Source: Dallia pectoralis (lineage: Eukaryota; Chordata; Actinopteri; Esociformes; Umbridae). From it: 64,000 bases of DNA. Every line of letters begins with the position of its first letter. The first letter of the stretch is position 1. Below are positions 1 to 10,246 of the stretch, one piece after another. The notes under the pieces are model-generated. The model was not told the origin of the DNA and ran no database searches. It saw nothing but the letters and a program-made list of their open reading frames with translations. Where the stretch lies: contig CM055747.1 in NCBI GenBank assembly GCA_029465975.1, forward strand, positions 10,807,788 to 10,871,787. The letters run 5' to 3'. The translations under genes were made by a program, and so were the position numbers.

Positions 1-2275
1 GAATGAGACCAAAAATAGAACCCATGGGAGACTTACAGGTGGCTCTTACAGCAACTGTTTTTATTTTTATGACTTGGTAAATAATACTTTGGACAAAACA
101 TTAAATCATCTTGAGTACTATATAGGGCCACGTATTTGAACCTTATGCAAGAACCGTTTTGGAGTTTAAAACCAGTATCTTTACTATGATGTGAAAGGGC
201 GAAAATTTAATTGAGCAAAGCAAAGGTTCGATTAAGGTCCTTACTTGTCAGCAGGATCCTTTTCGCTATTGCAAGTTGCTATAATTAGTATTTCGCCTTA
301 GTATGTCATCTTGGCTTGTATGTGATTAATAAATCAATTATCGTAGTGTGCAGTAATAACGGTAGTAACAATAACTGTATGCAGAAATTATTGTAACTGT
401 TTCAACACTACTTTAAGTGTAACACATAAGTATTCATAACGTCTGTGGTATTCGCCTTTAAGTGCCAGAAGAATAATTTATTTAGGTCTTAATATATAAA
501 ATAAATCAAACTTCTCAATTTCAATATTGTTGTCTATACAACCATTTAAACAAATTAAAAGGCAGGGCAAAAATATTTAATTACAGAAATAATAGGTATT
601 GTATTTTATCTCTGACCTAGATATGAACTAGGCTACTCTAGCAGTTCCTTTAAAAATGATTTGCTGCAGCTGATGCGGGTCGACTTGGTATTCATGTTAA
701 TAAATAATATGATACATGCTTCAGCTTTAGGAAATATTTTGTGTTTGACCAGGTGTTTCCTCGGGTTAGACGCGCAATGCAAAGCTGGCTGGTAGCACAT
801 CACAAATATAGCAGCGAGCGACGTCTGGGTAAATTTTTGAAAATCGTAACCACACTTGGACCGCTTTTGGCTGGTCTTTGCCCTGACACTGTTTGTGTTG
901 AACATTGAACACGCTTTAGGTGTGAGGTAATCTCGCTCTCTACTCTCATACCCAGATGAGCTCTCAGGCACATTTGGCACAGATTGATTTAAAACCAGTA
1001 CTCTGTAGTATAATTCTAAGTTGGAAGAGGTTTAGCGAAGGTTATTTCTGATTAATTTGCTACATGCTCGCACAAGTGATAATGCTGTCTGAGACGGTTT
1101 TGTCAGAATGCTTAGAAATTCACCAATGCTATTGGCCACCCTAGGTTAAGGCCGCATGACTAAAAACTTCTTAACATCTTCATACAAATACGCACATTAC
1201 ATTACGGTACACAGCAAATACTTTAACAATATTCTAAATGTATTCATCCTCTTCAGTTTTTGCAAATGTATTGTTTGCATTAGTTCCTCTAACACTTTCA
1301 GGTTAATATGGTTAACTTGGTTCTTACTTCTCACTTGCTTTGACAATGTAAACAAATTGCCAATACAGCCCATAGAACATATACATCTGGTGGTCTGTCT
1401 ATTCATGTCCATCTGTGATAATATCCTGGATGTGGGATCAGCAACCCCATTACCAATACAGAAACCATTAGCATCCCCATGAGGGCAGTAAGAAGTTTAA
1501 ACTCCTGAACGGTGTAAACCTCTGGCTAGCGTTCTCAGGGTTTCCAACACGGGCCTATAGATACATATTACGTTTTATTGACTATTAAACAAACTGAATG
1601 TATGGCCACACTGGTTGTGAAACTGCCGCTGTGGAACCAACCACTTACATTCAAACTTGGTATTTCACAGCCAACTGAGTGAGGTATGATTATCCTACCT
1701 AAACATGGACCCTAAACCAACATTTAACCAATCATATAGCAATGTTAGACGTAGTTATTGTACTCTTTGAACTTCTTATACGTGTTTGACATAATTTGTT
1801 TGTTGCCGTGAAACAAGCAAGCATCATACTTGGATCTACCCTCCTCCTACCCTTTTTACTATTGGGTACACAGCAACACTCAAAAGCCATTGGCCTTTCA
1901 TGCTAGCAAATATCAGACTAGGGTGCGCTTGCTGCAAATACAGCGCTGGGTTGAAATGCCCATCTACAACGCCTTGAATGCCCAATACAGTAGTGTAGTT
2001 CCCCTGTATGTATTAGGATATGGTTAGACAGACCGCTTTTAGGACCCCCCTGGTGTGTTTCAGTACTGAGTCAGTGACCGATTGATGCATACAGCTAGGT
2101 CAGATTGAAGCCAACATTATGGTAAATGTGAGTGCCCGAATTAAAGTCCTGGTTTATACTGGGCTGTTGCAGTCTATTAGACTATTTAGCATGGTGGCAA
2201 GCCATCGGTTGTATTATTCCAGCACATAACACCAATTAAGCATGAACACAGCCAAGTAAAGTTACTGCACTGTAG
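1..2275. other. Non-coding stretch, no supported gene
   Basis: I see no exon with convincing splice signals and no long coding-like frame here. The only structure I can name is a stretch at about 865-1000 that is recognisably similar to 14.85-14.99 kb and 24.72-24.86 kb (shared words such as 'aggtaatct', 'gctctct', 'gctctcagg' and 'atttggcac' in the same order). It is therefore a dispersed repeat, which also explains a spurious 115-codon minus-strand frame at 633-980. Confidence 0.6.
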
Positions 2276-2772
2276 ATCAACACAGCCAGAGAGTCTACAG
2301 TTTTACTGAGCACAGCCAGAGGGTCTACAGTTCTACTGAGCACAGCCAGAGGGTTGACAGTTCTACTGAGCACAGACAGAGGGTGTTACAGTTCTACTGA
2401 GCACAGCCAGAGTGACTACAGTTCTAGTGAGCACAGCCAGAGGGTGTTACAGTTCTACTGAGCACAGCCAGAGGGTCGACAGTTCTACTGAGCACAGCCA
2501 GATGGTCTACAGTTCTACTGAGCACAGCCAGAGGGTCTACAGTTCTACTGAGCACAGCCAGAGGGTCTACAGTTCTACTGAGCACAGCCAGAGGGGCTAC
2601 AGTTCTACTGAGCACAGCCAGTGAGTCTACAGTTCTACTGAGCACAGCCAGAGGGTCTAGAGTTCTACTGAGCACAGCCAGAGGGTCTACAGTTCTACTG
2701 AGCACAGCCAGTGGGTCTACAGTTCTACTGAGCACAGCCAGAGGGTGTACAGTTCTACTGAGCACAGCCAGT
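2276..2772. repeat. 30-bp minisatellite, about 16 copies
   Basis: Tandem copies of a 30-bp unit of the form CTACTGAGCACAGCCAGAGG followed by GTCTACAGTT. Most copies differ by one or two substitutions, and a few are 31 bp because of an inserted base. Because 30 is a multiple of three, the unit stays open in several frames on both strands and produces long repetitive frames (for example 2424-2831 minus). I do not regard these as genes. Confidence 0.95.
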
Positions 2773-3821
2773 GTTAATTGTCTGCAAAAGGGACAGGACT
2801 CAAAAGAACAAACTCTGAGAGGTAAGTTCACACTGCGTAAAACCGGAAGGTATTTATTAGGTACAATGAATGAATGAATGAATAAATGGAGATCCTAAAG
2901 AGGTTGCGGGTGGTGGAGCACAGACTGATGAATGAGCAGGTTGGCAGGCAGAGATGATAGCAGGTGATAGGCAGGCAAGCAGAACCGCGGGTGGGAAAAA
3001 AAGTCTGGAACGTGAACCTAAACACGGGGAAAAGTCAAAAATCGATACAAAAAACTTGGCGTAACGAGACACTTAGGGTAGAGCCGGTGTGTCGTACCGT
3101 GCAGGATAAACTACTGATCTGGGGAAGTCTGGAGTGCTTTGATGAGTGAATGGAATCAGGTGTGCAGCTTGCAACATGGGTGGGAGCTGGTGAGGAGAGT
3201 AGGCTCATTGGCCCGGAGCCATGCCTCAGACGTCTCTCTATGGCTCTGAATGAATGTAGCCCCGACTAGCAGCAAATCAAGGGGGCGTGTCAGACACCTG
3301 TCACTCAAGTCCCATCTTTTGCACAGTAGCAGTGTAGCACCCCAATGTAAATACCGGCTGTCATTGGTCAAAAGTCAGTGTCATTTGTGGGCTGACTTCA
3401 TTTAGTCCAGAGTCACAAGTAAAATCCAAACTAGCAGCAAATCAATGGGGCCTCTAAACCTATTACACACACTATGAAGATAAAAGGTAGCTTATGCATT
3501 TGGGAGAGAACTTTTTAGAGAGTTTGATAGTTTCCGTTTTTCAGAAATACACGTGACTTTCCAAACAATGATCCTGCTTCTGTTTCATTCTGAAAAAATG
3601 CTACACATAAGAATCAGGGCGGTTTACTTCACATCTGTCAAATGTAATATTTTCAGTTTTTTTATGTTGGGCATAATTTTATTCAGATTTCCATGTCATC
3701 AAACGCTATACAACGAATAGTCCAAAATAGCGTTTTAATTGATACCATTAACGACCTGATGTTTACTACCTATTGCAGTAGCAAAAAAGACGACCTGTTT
3801 TGGTGCCATTATGCGGAAGAG
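2773..3821. other. Non-coding spacer between two tandem arrays
   Basis: No supported gene. A short (TGAA)n tract lies at about 2866-2886. The words 'actagcagcaaatcaa' near 3267 and 3430 are repeated, which suggests a small old duplication. I see nothing else recognisable. Confidence 0.6.
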
Positions 3822-6800
3822 GGATGTTTAGCATAATAACATAATTTGGTCGCTACCCAACACTATTAATGTGGATGTTTAGCATAATAACATAATTGGA
3901 TGTTTAGCATAATAACATAATTTGGCTACCCAACACTATTAATGTGGATGTTTAGCATAATAACATAATTTGGTCGCTACCCAACACTAATAATGTGGAT
4001 GTTTAGCATAACATAATTTGGTCGCTACCCAACACTATTAATATGGATGTTTAGCATAATAACATAATTTGGTCGCTACCCAACACTATTAATGTGGATG
4101 TTTAGCATAATAACATAATTTGGTCGGTACCCAACACTATTAATGTTGATGTTTAGCATAATAACATAATTTGGTCGGTACCCAACACTATTAATGTGGA
4201 TGTTTAGCATAATAACATAATTTGGTCGCTACCCAACACTATTAATGTGGATGTTTAGCATAATAACATAATTTGGTCGCTACCCAACACTATTAATGTG
4301 GATGTTTAGCATAATAACATAATTTGGTTGCTACCCAACACTATTAATGTGGATGTTTAGCATAATAACATAATTTGGTCGGTACCCAACACTATTAATA
4401 TGGATGTTTAGCATAATAACATAATTTGGTCGGTACCCAACACTATTAATGTGGATGTTTAGCATAATAACATAATATGGTCGGTACCCAACACTATTAA
4501 TGTGGATGTTTAGCATAATAACATAATTTGGTCGGTACCCAACACTATTAATGTGGATGTTTAGCATAATAACATAATTTGGTCGCTAGAAAACACTAAT
4601 AATGTGGATGTTTAGCATAATAACATAATTTGGTCGGTACCCAACACTAATAATATGGATGTTTAGCATAATAACATAATTTGGTCGGTACCCAACACTA
4701 ATAATATGGATGTTTAGCATAATAACATAATTTGGTCCCTATAAAACACTAATAATGTGGATGTTTAGCATAATAACATAATTTGGTCGGTACCCAACAC
4801 TAATAATGTGGATGTTTAGCATAATAACATAATTTGGTCGCTACCCAACACTATTAATGTGGATGTTTAGCATAATAACATAATTTGGTCGCTACCCAAC
4901 ACTATTAATGTGGATGTTTAGCATAATAACATAATTTGGTCGGTACCCAACACTATTAATGTGGATGTTTAGCATAATAACATAATTTGGTCGGTACCCA
5001 ACACTATTAATGTGGATGTTTAGCATAATATGTCAGGGTTCGGCTCTCAAGCCGACAGAGGACACAAGCGCAGAGAACTTGTTTTTTACAATGGGTTTTA
5101 TTCATCCAGGACAGGCAAGACAGGCACAAGAACTGGGAACTTGAATTAACAAAACACAAAATCAGACAGAGGAAACTCATACACAAGGAACATAAACCAG
5201 AACGTGCAAATAACCCGGTATACATAAAACCCAACCCATCAACAACAAAACTGAATGTTCACATTACCAACTCTAACTTGGTCTAAACAACATGCAAACA
5301 CTCCTGCATTAAATCATAACAGCACAACTAAAATCCTAAACACCACATACCTTGAATTAATGTCCCGACACTAAACAACTGATAAGCACAGAACTAAATA
5401 GGGACACTAATGAAAACCTGAACCCAGGTGTGGGAAAAACTCAGGTGTCTAGAATGTCTGTGATTACTCCCTCTCTCTGCTGGTCGGGGGAGTGCCAACT
5501 CCCGCATAGAGAGGGACAGAGGGAGGGAACCATGACATAATAACATAATATGGTCGGTACCCAACACTATTAATGTGGATGTTTAGCATAATAACATAAT
5601 TTGGTCGGTACCCAACACTATTAATGTGGATGTTTAGCATAATAACATAATTTGGTCGGTACCCAACACTATTAATATGGATGTTTAGCATAATAACATA
5701 ATTTGGTCGGTACCCAACACTAATAATATGGATGTTTAGCATAATAACATAATTTGGTCGGTACCCAACACTAATAATATGGATGTTTAGCATAATAACA
5801 TAATTTGGTCGGTACCCAACACTAATAATGTGGATGTTTAGCATAATAACATAATTTGGTCGGTACCCAACACTATTAATGTGGATGTTTAGCATAATAA
5901 CATAATTTGGTCGGTACCCAACACTAATAATATGGATGTTTAGCATAATAACATAAGTTGGTCCCTATAAAACACTAATAATGTGGATGTTTAGCATAAT
6001 AACATAATTTGGTCGCTACCCAACACTATTAATGTGGATGTTTAGCATAATAACATAATTTGGTCGCTACCCAACACTATTAATGTGGATGTTTAGCATA
6101 ATAACATAATTTGGTCGGTACCCAACACTATTAATGTGGATGTTTAGCATAATAACATAATTTGGTCGGTACCCAACACTATTAATGTGGATGTTTAGCA
6201 TAATAACATAATATGGTCGGTACCCAACACTATTAATGTGGATGTTTAGCATAATAACATAATTTGGTCGGTACCCAACACTATTAATGTGGATGTTTAG
6301 CATAATAACATAATTTGATCGGTACCCAACACTATTAATATGGATGTTTAGCATAATAACATAATTTGGTCGGTACCCAACACTAATAATATGGATGTTT
6401 AGCATAATAACATAATTTGGTCGGTACCCAACACTAATAATATGGATGTTTAGCATAATAACATAATTTGGTCGGTACCCAACACTAATAATGTGGATGT
6501 TTAGCATAATAACATAATTTGGTCGGTACCCAACACTATTAATGTGGATGTTTAGCATAATAACATAATTTGGTCGGTACCCAACACTAATAATATGGAT
6601 GTTTAGCATAATAACATAAGTTGGTCCCTATAAAACACTAATAATGTGGATGTTTAGCATAATAACATAATTTGGTCGGTACCCAACACTAATAATGTGG
6701 ATGTTTAGCATAATAACATAATTTGGTCGCTACCCAACACTAATATGGATGTTTAGCATAATAACATAATTTGGTCGCTACCCAACACTATTAATATGGA

Positions 6801-7239
6801 TGTTTAGCATAATAACATAATTTGGTCGCTACCCAACACTAATAATGTGGATGTTTAGCATAATAACATAATTTGGTCGCTACCCAACACTATCAATATG
6901 GATGTTTAGCATAATAACATAATTTGGTCGCTACCCAACACTATTAATATGGATGTTTAGCATAATAACATAATTTGGTCGGTACCCAACACTATTAATA
7001 TGGATGTTTAGCATAATAACATAATTTGGTCGCTACCCAACACTATTAATATGGATGTTTAGCATAATAACATAATATGGTCGGTACCCAACACTATTAA
7101 TATGGATATTTAGCATAATAACATAATTTGGTCGGTACCCAACACTATTAATATGGATGTTTAGCATAATAACATAATTTGGTCGGTACTCAACACTATT
7201 AATATGGATGTTTAGCATAATAACATAATATGGTCGGTA
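3822..7239. repeat. 51-bp satellite array, roughly 57 units, interrupted by a solo LTR
   Basis: Unit of 51 bp containing GGATGTTTAGCATAATAACA, then TAATTTGGTCGGTACCCAAC, then ACTATTAATGT. Variants include GGTACC versus GCTACC, ATTAAT versus ATAATA, and a CCCTATAAAA form. Units are very similar, which suggests recent homogenisation. The length is exactly 17 codons, so the minus strand reads as an open tandem of a 17-residue word beginning MLNIHI. That follows from arithmetic and is not evidence of coding. The array is split by the LTR at 5031-5537 and continues for two units beyond the retrovirus (13335-13455). Confidence 0.97.
5031..5537 (-). mobile_element. Solo LTR of an LTR retrotransposon, 5-bp target duplication TAATA
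   Basis: A 507-bp insertion interrupts the 51-bp satellite. It begins TGTCAGGGTTCGGCT and ends GGAACCATGACA, so the termini are TGTCA/TGACA. It is flanked by TAATA at 5026-5030 and again at 5538-5542, and removing the element plus one TAATA restores the satellite unit exactly. Read on the minus strand it has a TATA-like CTATTTAG and an AATAAA signal (plus-strand 5097-5102) about 65 bp before the end, as expected for U3-R-U5 order. A 5-bp duplication fits Gypsy/copia/BEL elements; Gypsy is the likeliest in fish (inference). There is no internal region, so this is a solo LTR. Confidence 0.88.
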
Positions 7240-7243
7240 CCCA

Positions 7244-7980
7244 TGTTATGGAATTTTATGATCACTCAAGAAGTTTATTAACATGTAAGTCTTATAGATG
7301 TTGTTTAGGCCAAAAGGCACAGAGGAAAGAATGTTTAGGATGAACCTTCTGTTTCTCTGGAATTAAGTCTTATGATAGGGGACACATGTCTATTGACCTA
7401 TTGACCTCAAGAAAGGTCCTGGGGAGGAAATAGATGTCACTAAATAACTTTGCGGCTTGGCTTGGCTGGTAGGAATTGTATGGGCCTTTGTCTGTTAAGA
7501 AAAACAAAGATTGCTGACCTCCTCCTTAAGTTCCTGAGTCAATGACCTGGTGGTTATCTGATGAACACATGTGGTCTCCACTCATACTGCTTGAGGCACA
7601 GGGGTCAGGTTTTGACATTCCCCCTTGTGCCAATCAAACTGTCCTGCCTACTTCTGAGGATACATCTGTCTTCCATCAATACTGTGTGTCAATGAGTGTG
7701 CGTAACTTCATTCCTTTAAATACCCCTGCAGAAGTTGTAATCATTAGGTCAGTCTGATCCAGCACAGGTTATTGTCCTGTTGTCTGATGAAGACTTTCCT
7801 CAAACCTATTCTTTAAGTTTGCCATAGGGATTGATCTGATCAATGCAAAAGCTTATACCTGTATTTGAGAAATGGTTTCTTACTTGCAATTAAACCTGTT
7901 AAAAGTGTCAAACTGTAACATACTCGTGCGTCTTACTTTAAGTTCGAATTCAGCTATTGAAGTCTAAAATTTCCACGACA
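7244..7980 (+). repeat. 5' LTR of the retrovirus
   Basis: 737 bp, starting TGTTATGGAATTTTATG and ending TTTCCACGACA. Candidate core promoter TTTAAATA at 7715-7722. Candidate polyadenylation signal AATTAAA at 7888-7894, about 85 bp before the LTR end, consistent with U3-R-U5 order. A 71-codon frame lies inside U3 (7542-7757) and is repeated in all four LTR copies in the window. I do not call it a gene, because identical repeats keep any frame. Confidence 0.93.
7715..7722 (+). promoter_or_regulatory. Candidate TATA box of the 5' LTR
   Basis: TTTAAATA in the 3' half of the LTR, about 170 bp upstream of the AATTAAA signal. This is the only TATA-like word in a suitable place. The transcription start is not visible from sequence. 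Confidence 0.45.
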
Positions 7981-7982
7981 TT

Positions 7983-8000
7983 TGGGGGCATCGTCCGAGA
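7983..8000 (+). other. Retroviral primer-binding site, tRNA-Pro-like
   Basis: TGGGGGCATCGTCCGAGA begins two bases after the LTR's terminal CA, the spacing seen in gammaretroviruses. It resembles the tRNA-Pro site (TGGGGGCTCGTCCGGGAT) with one extra base and one change, so the primer is probably tRNA-Pro or a variant of it. A comparison with the host tRNA set would settle which. Confidence 0.75.
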
Positions 8001-8274
8001 TTCTTAACAAAGTAATCCGTATTTTTTCCAAAACAGGCTACATATCCTAAAGAGCGATATCATTTTTAATTTTTTTTGAAAAAATAACAGGCCAGGACTG
8101 TCTTTGGAGATATGTGATTCTATACAGAATTTTGAAACTCAAGGACCTAAAAATGCTGAATTGGGACAATGTTGGACGACAGTTTGACAACGGTTTTGAT
8201 AAATTAACAAAATAGGCTCGTTAATTTTGACTTAATTCGTAAGGTTATTGTAAGATTTTAAACTTGGCTTAAAA

Positions 8275-8430
8275 ATGGAAAACAGTACTTCTAATCGGGT
8301 ATTTGTTGATTTTGGTCTGGTAAAACGTGCACGTCAGGAATTATTAATTTCTGCAGCTCCAATCCTCCTCAACAAATGGGTGAGTGGAGAGCGCCAGACT
8401 GGAGCAATATTTACCTGTATGAAGTGTTAA
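8275..8430 (+). CDS. Small leader frame (51 aa) upstream of gag
   Basis: A 51-codon frame beginning MENSTSNRVF lies in the 622-bp leader between the primer-binding site and gag. It is not recognised as a known domain. A strong splice-donor sequence (TGG|GTGAGT) falls inside it at 8379-8380, so a spliced subgenomic RNA would carry its first 35 codons in phase 0. Some fish retroviruses (snakehead retrovirus, as I remember it) have small leader frames, so this may be functional or just an upstream frame. It is identical in the second copy (18135-18290). Confidence 0.4.
   Translation: MENSTSNRVFVDFGLVKRARQELLISAAPILLNKWVSGERQTGAIFTCMKC
8379..8384 (+). promoter_or_regulatory. Candidate splice donor in the retroviral leader
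   Basis: GTGAGT preceded by AAATGG is a near-consensus 5' splice site. A plausible acceptor partner is the T-rich tract TTTTGTTTGTTTTGTAG ending at 10989. Together they would remove the packaging region and gag, as in a retroviral env-type message, although no envelope frame is visible downstream. Confidence 0.5.
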
Positions 8431-8602
8431 TACCTGTGTACTGTAGGAATAAAATGCTGTTCAATATAGGTTATCTGGGTGCGGTGAGACGGCTCGGTTA
8501 TTCAAGATATCTCACTTAAAAGAACTGACGAGTTCATTAACACATATAGGACACTTCATTATATGCTAAAATTAGATTTGCGTCTTAAATATCGATAACA
8601 AC

Positions 8603-10246
8603 ATGGGTAATTACATGTGTATTGGTAAACCTTCGGTGGATACTGAACGTTACGTTGTTGGACCGGCTAAAATAATGACAGACAAATACGGAGACTGGAC
8701 ATGCGAACAATTAGACCTGTGGGAGTTATTGGGATTTCCTGCTGATGGCAGTTTTAGTCAGAGACAGATACTGCTGTTGAAAGACAAGTTGGAGGATTTT
8801 GAACAGGGTAAAATTAAGGTTTCACGGGGTAATCGGCAGAAAGTAGATTGGAAGGCATATAATAAGTGGAGAGAGCAGACTGATATACGGGCTAAGCGGT
8901 GTAGCACGGGGCTTGTTAATCGGTGTGTTCTAGCTTGTCCCAACCAGGTTGATGCTGCCTGTCCTCCTGCTGACCGACCCCCATCCTATCGCGGCGTTAC
9001 CACAACAGCCCCAGCGGTACCAACTATGCCAACAGCATCGGACCTGATGGAAAACATTCGCGGAGGAGGACCCTACCCATCCGTATTCGGCCTCGACAGA
9101 GTTTCACCCGCCGCTGAGAGAACCCAGAGTACCACTGCGGCCTGTCCCAGAGAACAACACAGCATTGATGCCGGGCAATTCCCTATGGTGGAGGTAGCCA
9201 ACCCAGCTGGTGGAGGAGACACGGATAACCCAGCGACTATACTAGTCTACAGACCGTGGTCACCCGCCGACCTGAGAGACGTGGCTTCTACACTACCTGA
9301 CCCAGAAACAGAAGGTGGAGAGGAATTTGTCCGTGTGTTTCTACAGATCGTGAATCAATATAGACCGACCTCTGTGGAGATTGAAACGATTTTGATGAAG
9401 GCCTTGCAACTAAAATGGGGGAGAGTGAAAAGAAACTGGCCTAGCGAGAGAAACATTATGTTCAATTGGGATGCGCACTCTAACTACCGGAGTGCTGTGG
9501 AACAGCTGAGCACTGGACTTATCGCTGCTTTTCCTAAGCGAATGAACTGGGAAAAGATCGCTGATTGTAAACAGACACTGGGCGAGAAAGTTTCAGACTA
9601 CAGGAATAGACTCGAAAAAGCTTTTGAATTACACAGCGGAATGGGAAAGAGACCGGACGGTGATGAAGAGTCGGCCTGGGAGCAACAGTGTAAAATGAGG
9701 TTAGTTGCAGGCCTTCTACCAGACATTAGGAAGCACATTCAAAACCACTGTGTAGACCTGGATGAGGGTCGCATGGAAACCGTCTGGCCGTATTTTAAGC
9801 ACGCTGAAAGAGTCTACGAGGACCAGCTGTACAAACAGACCGAAGAAAGACGGGAGCGTGAAACGCAAATTCAGATGGCCCAACTGGACTTCTACAGCAG
9901 AGGCTATTCTGGAGGGAGACGGAGAGCTAGCAGGAGAGGACAATACAGACACCAGGGTGATACCTACAGACACCAGGGTGATACCTACAGACACCAGGGT
10001 GATAACTACAGACACCAGGGTGATACCTACAGACACCAGGGTGATAATAACTCCAGCCAAAGTCCCAACTCTGATAGCTGTTTCAACTGTGGTGCATTTG
10101 GACACTGGGCTCGTGACTGCACTGTGCCGGACACTAGAGACTATTACCATGGGAACAGAGACAGTATGGGAGATGGTGATGGCACAACAGCAGACGACCA
10201 AATGGAGCGTCACAGGACCCATGGCTGGCACAGACAGGGGTACTGA
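8603..10246 (+). CDS. gag: Retroviral Gag polyprotein, intact
   Basis: 547 codons, uninterrupted, beginning MGNYMC. Gly2 fits N-myristoylation and membrane targeting of the matrix region. Residues about 1-110 are matrix-like, and about 120-210 are Pro/Ala-rich linker. From about 213 ('YRPWSPADLRDV') a capsid-like helical region runs to about 430, similar in layout to gamma/epsilon-retroviral capsids. Residues about 430-448 are basic, followed by five 7-residue repeats (YRHQGDT or YRHQGDN). A single zinc knuckle CX2CX4HX4C (CFNCGAFGHWARDC) at about 493-506 should bind packaged RNA. The TGA stop is followed by a short stretch resembling the start of a protease/pol region, but it closes after a few codons. 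The absence of decay argues for recent insertion or selection. The host role, if any, is unknown. Confidence 0.93.
   Translation: MGNYMCIGKPSVDTERYVVGPAKIMTDKYGDWTCEQLDLWELLGFPADGSFSQRQILLLKDKLEDFEQGKIKVSRGNRQKVDWKAYNKWREQTDIRAKRCSTGLVNRCVLACPNQVDAACPPADRPPSYRGVTTTAPAVPTMPTASDLMENIRGGGPYPSVFGLDRVSPAAERTQSTTAACPREQHSIDAGQFPMVEVANPAGGGDTDNPATILVYRPWSPADLRDVASTLPDPETEGGEEFVRVFLQIVNQYRPTSVEIETILMKALQLKWGRVKRNWPSERNIMFNWDAHSNYRSAVEQLSTGLIAAFPKRMNWEKIADCKQTLGEKVSDYRNRLEKAFELHSGMGKRPDGDEESAWEQQCKMRLVAGLLPDIRKHIQNHCVDLDEGRMETVWPYFKHAERVYEDQLYKQTEERRERETQIQMAQLDFYSRGYSGGRRRASRRGQYRHQGDTYRHQGDTYRHQGDNYRHQGDTYRHQGDNNSSQSPNSDSCFNCGAFGHWARDCTVPDTRDYYHGNRDSMGDGDGTTADDQMERHRTHGWHRQGY

Noticed and set aside
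2276..2772. Possible CRISPR array
   Set aside because: A eukaryotic genome, and a contiguous tandem repeat without spacers.
2424..2831. 135-codon minus-strand frame of repeated 'LAVLSRTVDP' words
   Set aside because: A by-product of the 30-bp minisatellite.
4331..6609. Long minus-strand frames of repeated MLNIHI... words in the 51-bp satellite
   Set aside because: Unit length is a multiple of three, so an open unit gives a long open array. There are no start context, splice signals or domain to support a gene.
7542..7757. 71-codon frame in the LTR, present in all four LTR copies
   Set aside because: Conservation is explained by recent common origin of the LTRs. No domain is seen, and superantigen-like LTR genes are not known to me for this type of virus.
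9716..10231. 171-codon minus-strand frame opposite gag
   Set aside because: An antisense shadow of the gag repeat region (LVSVGIT repeats).
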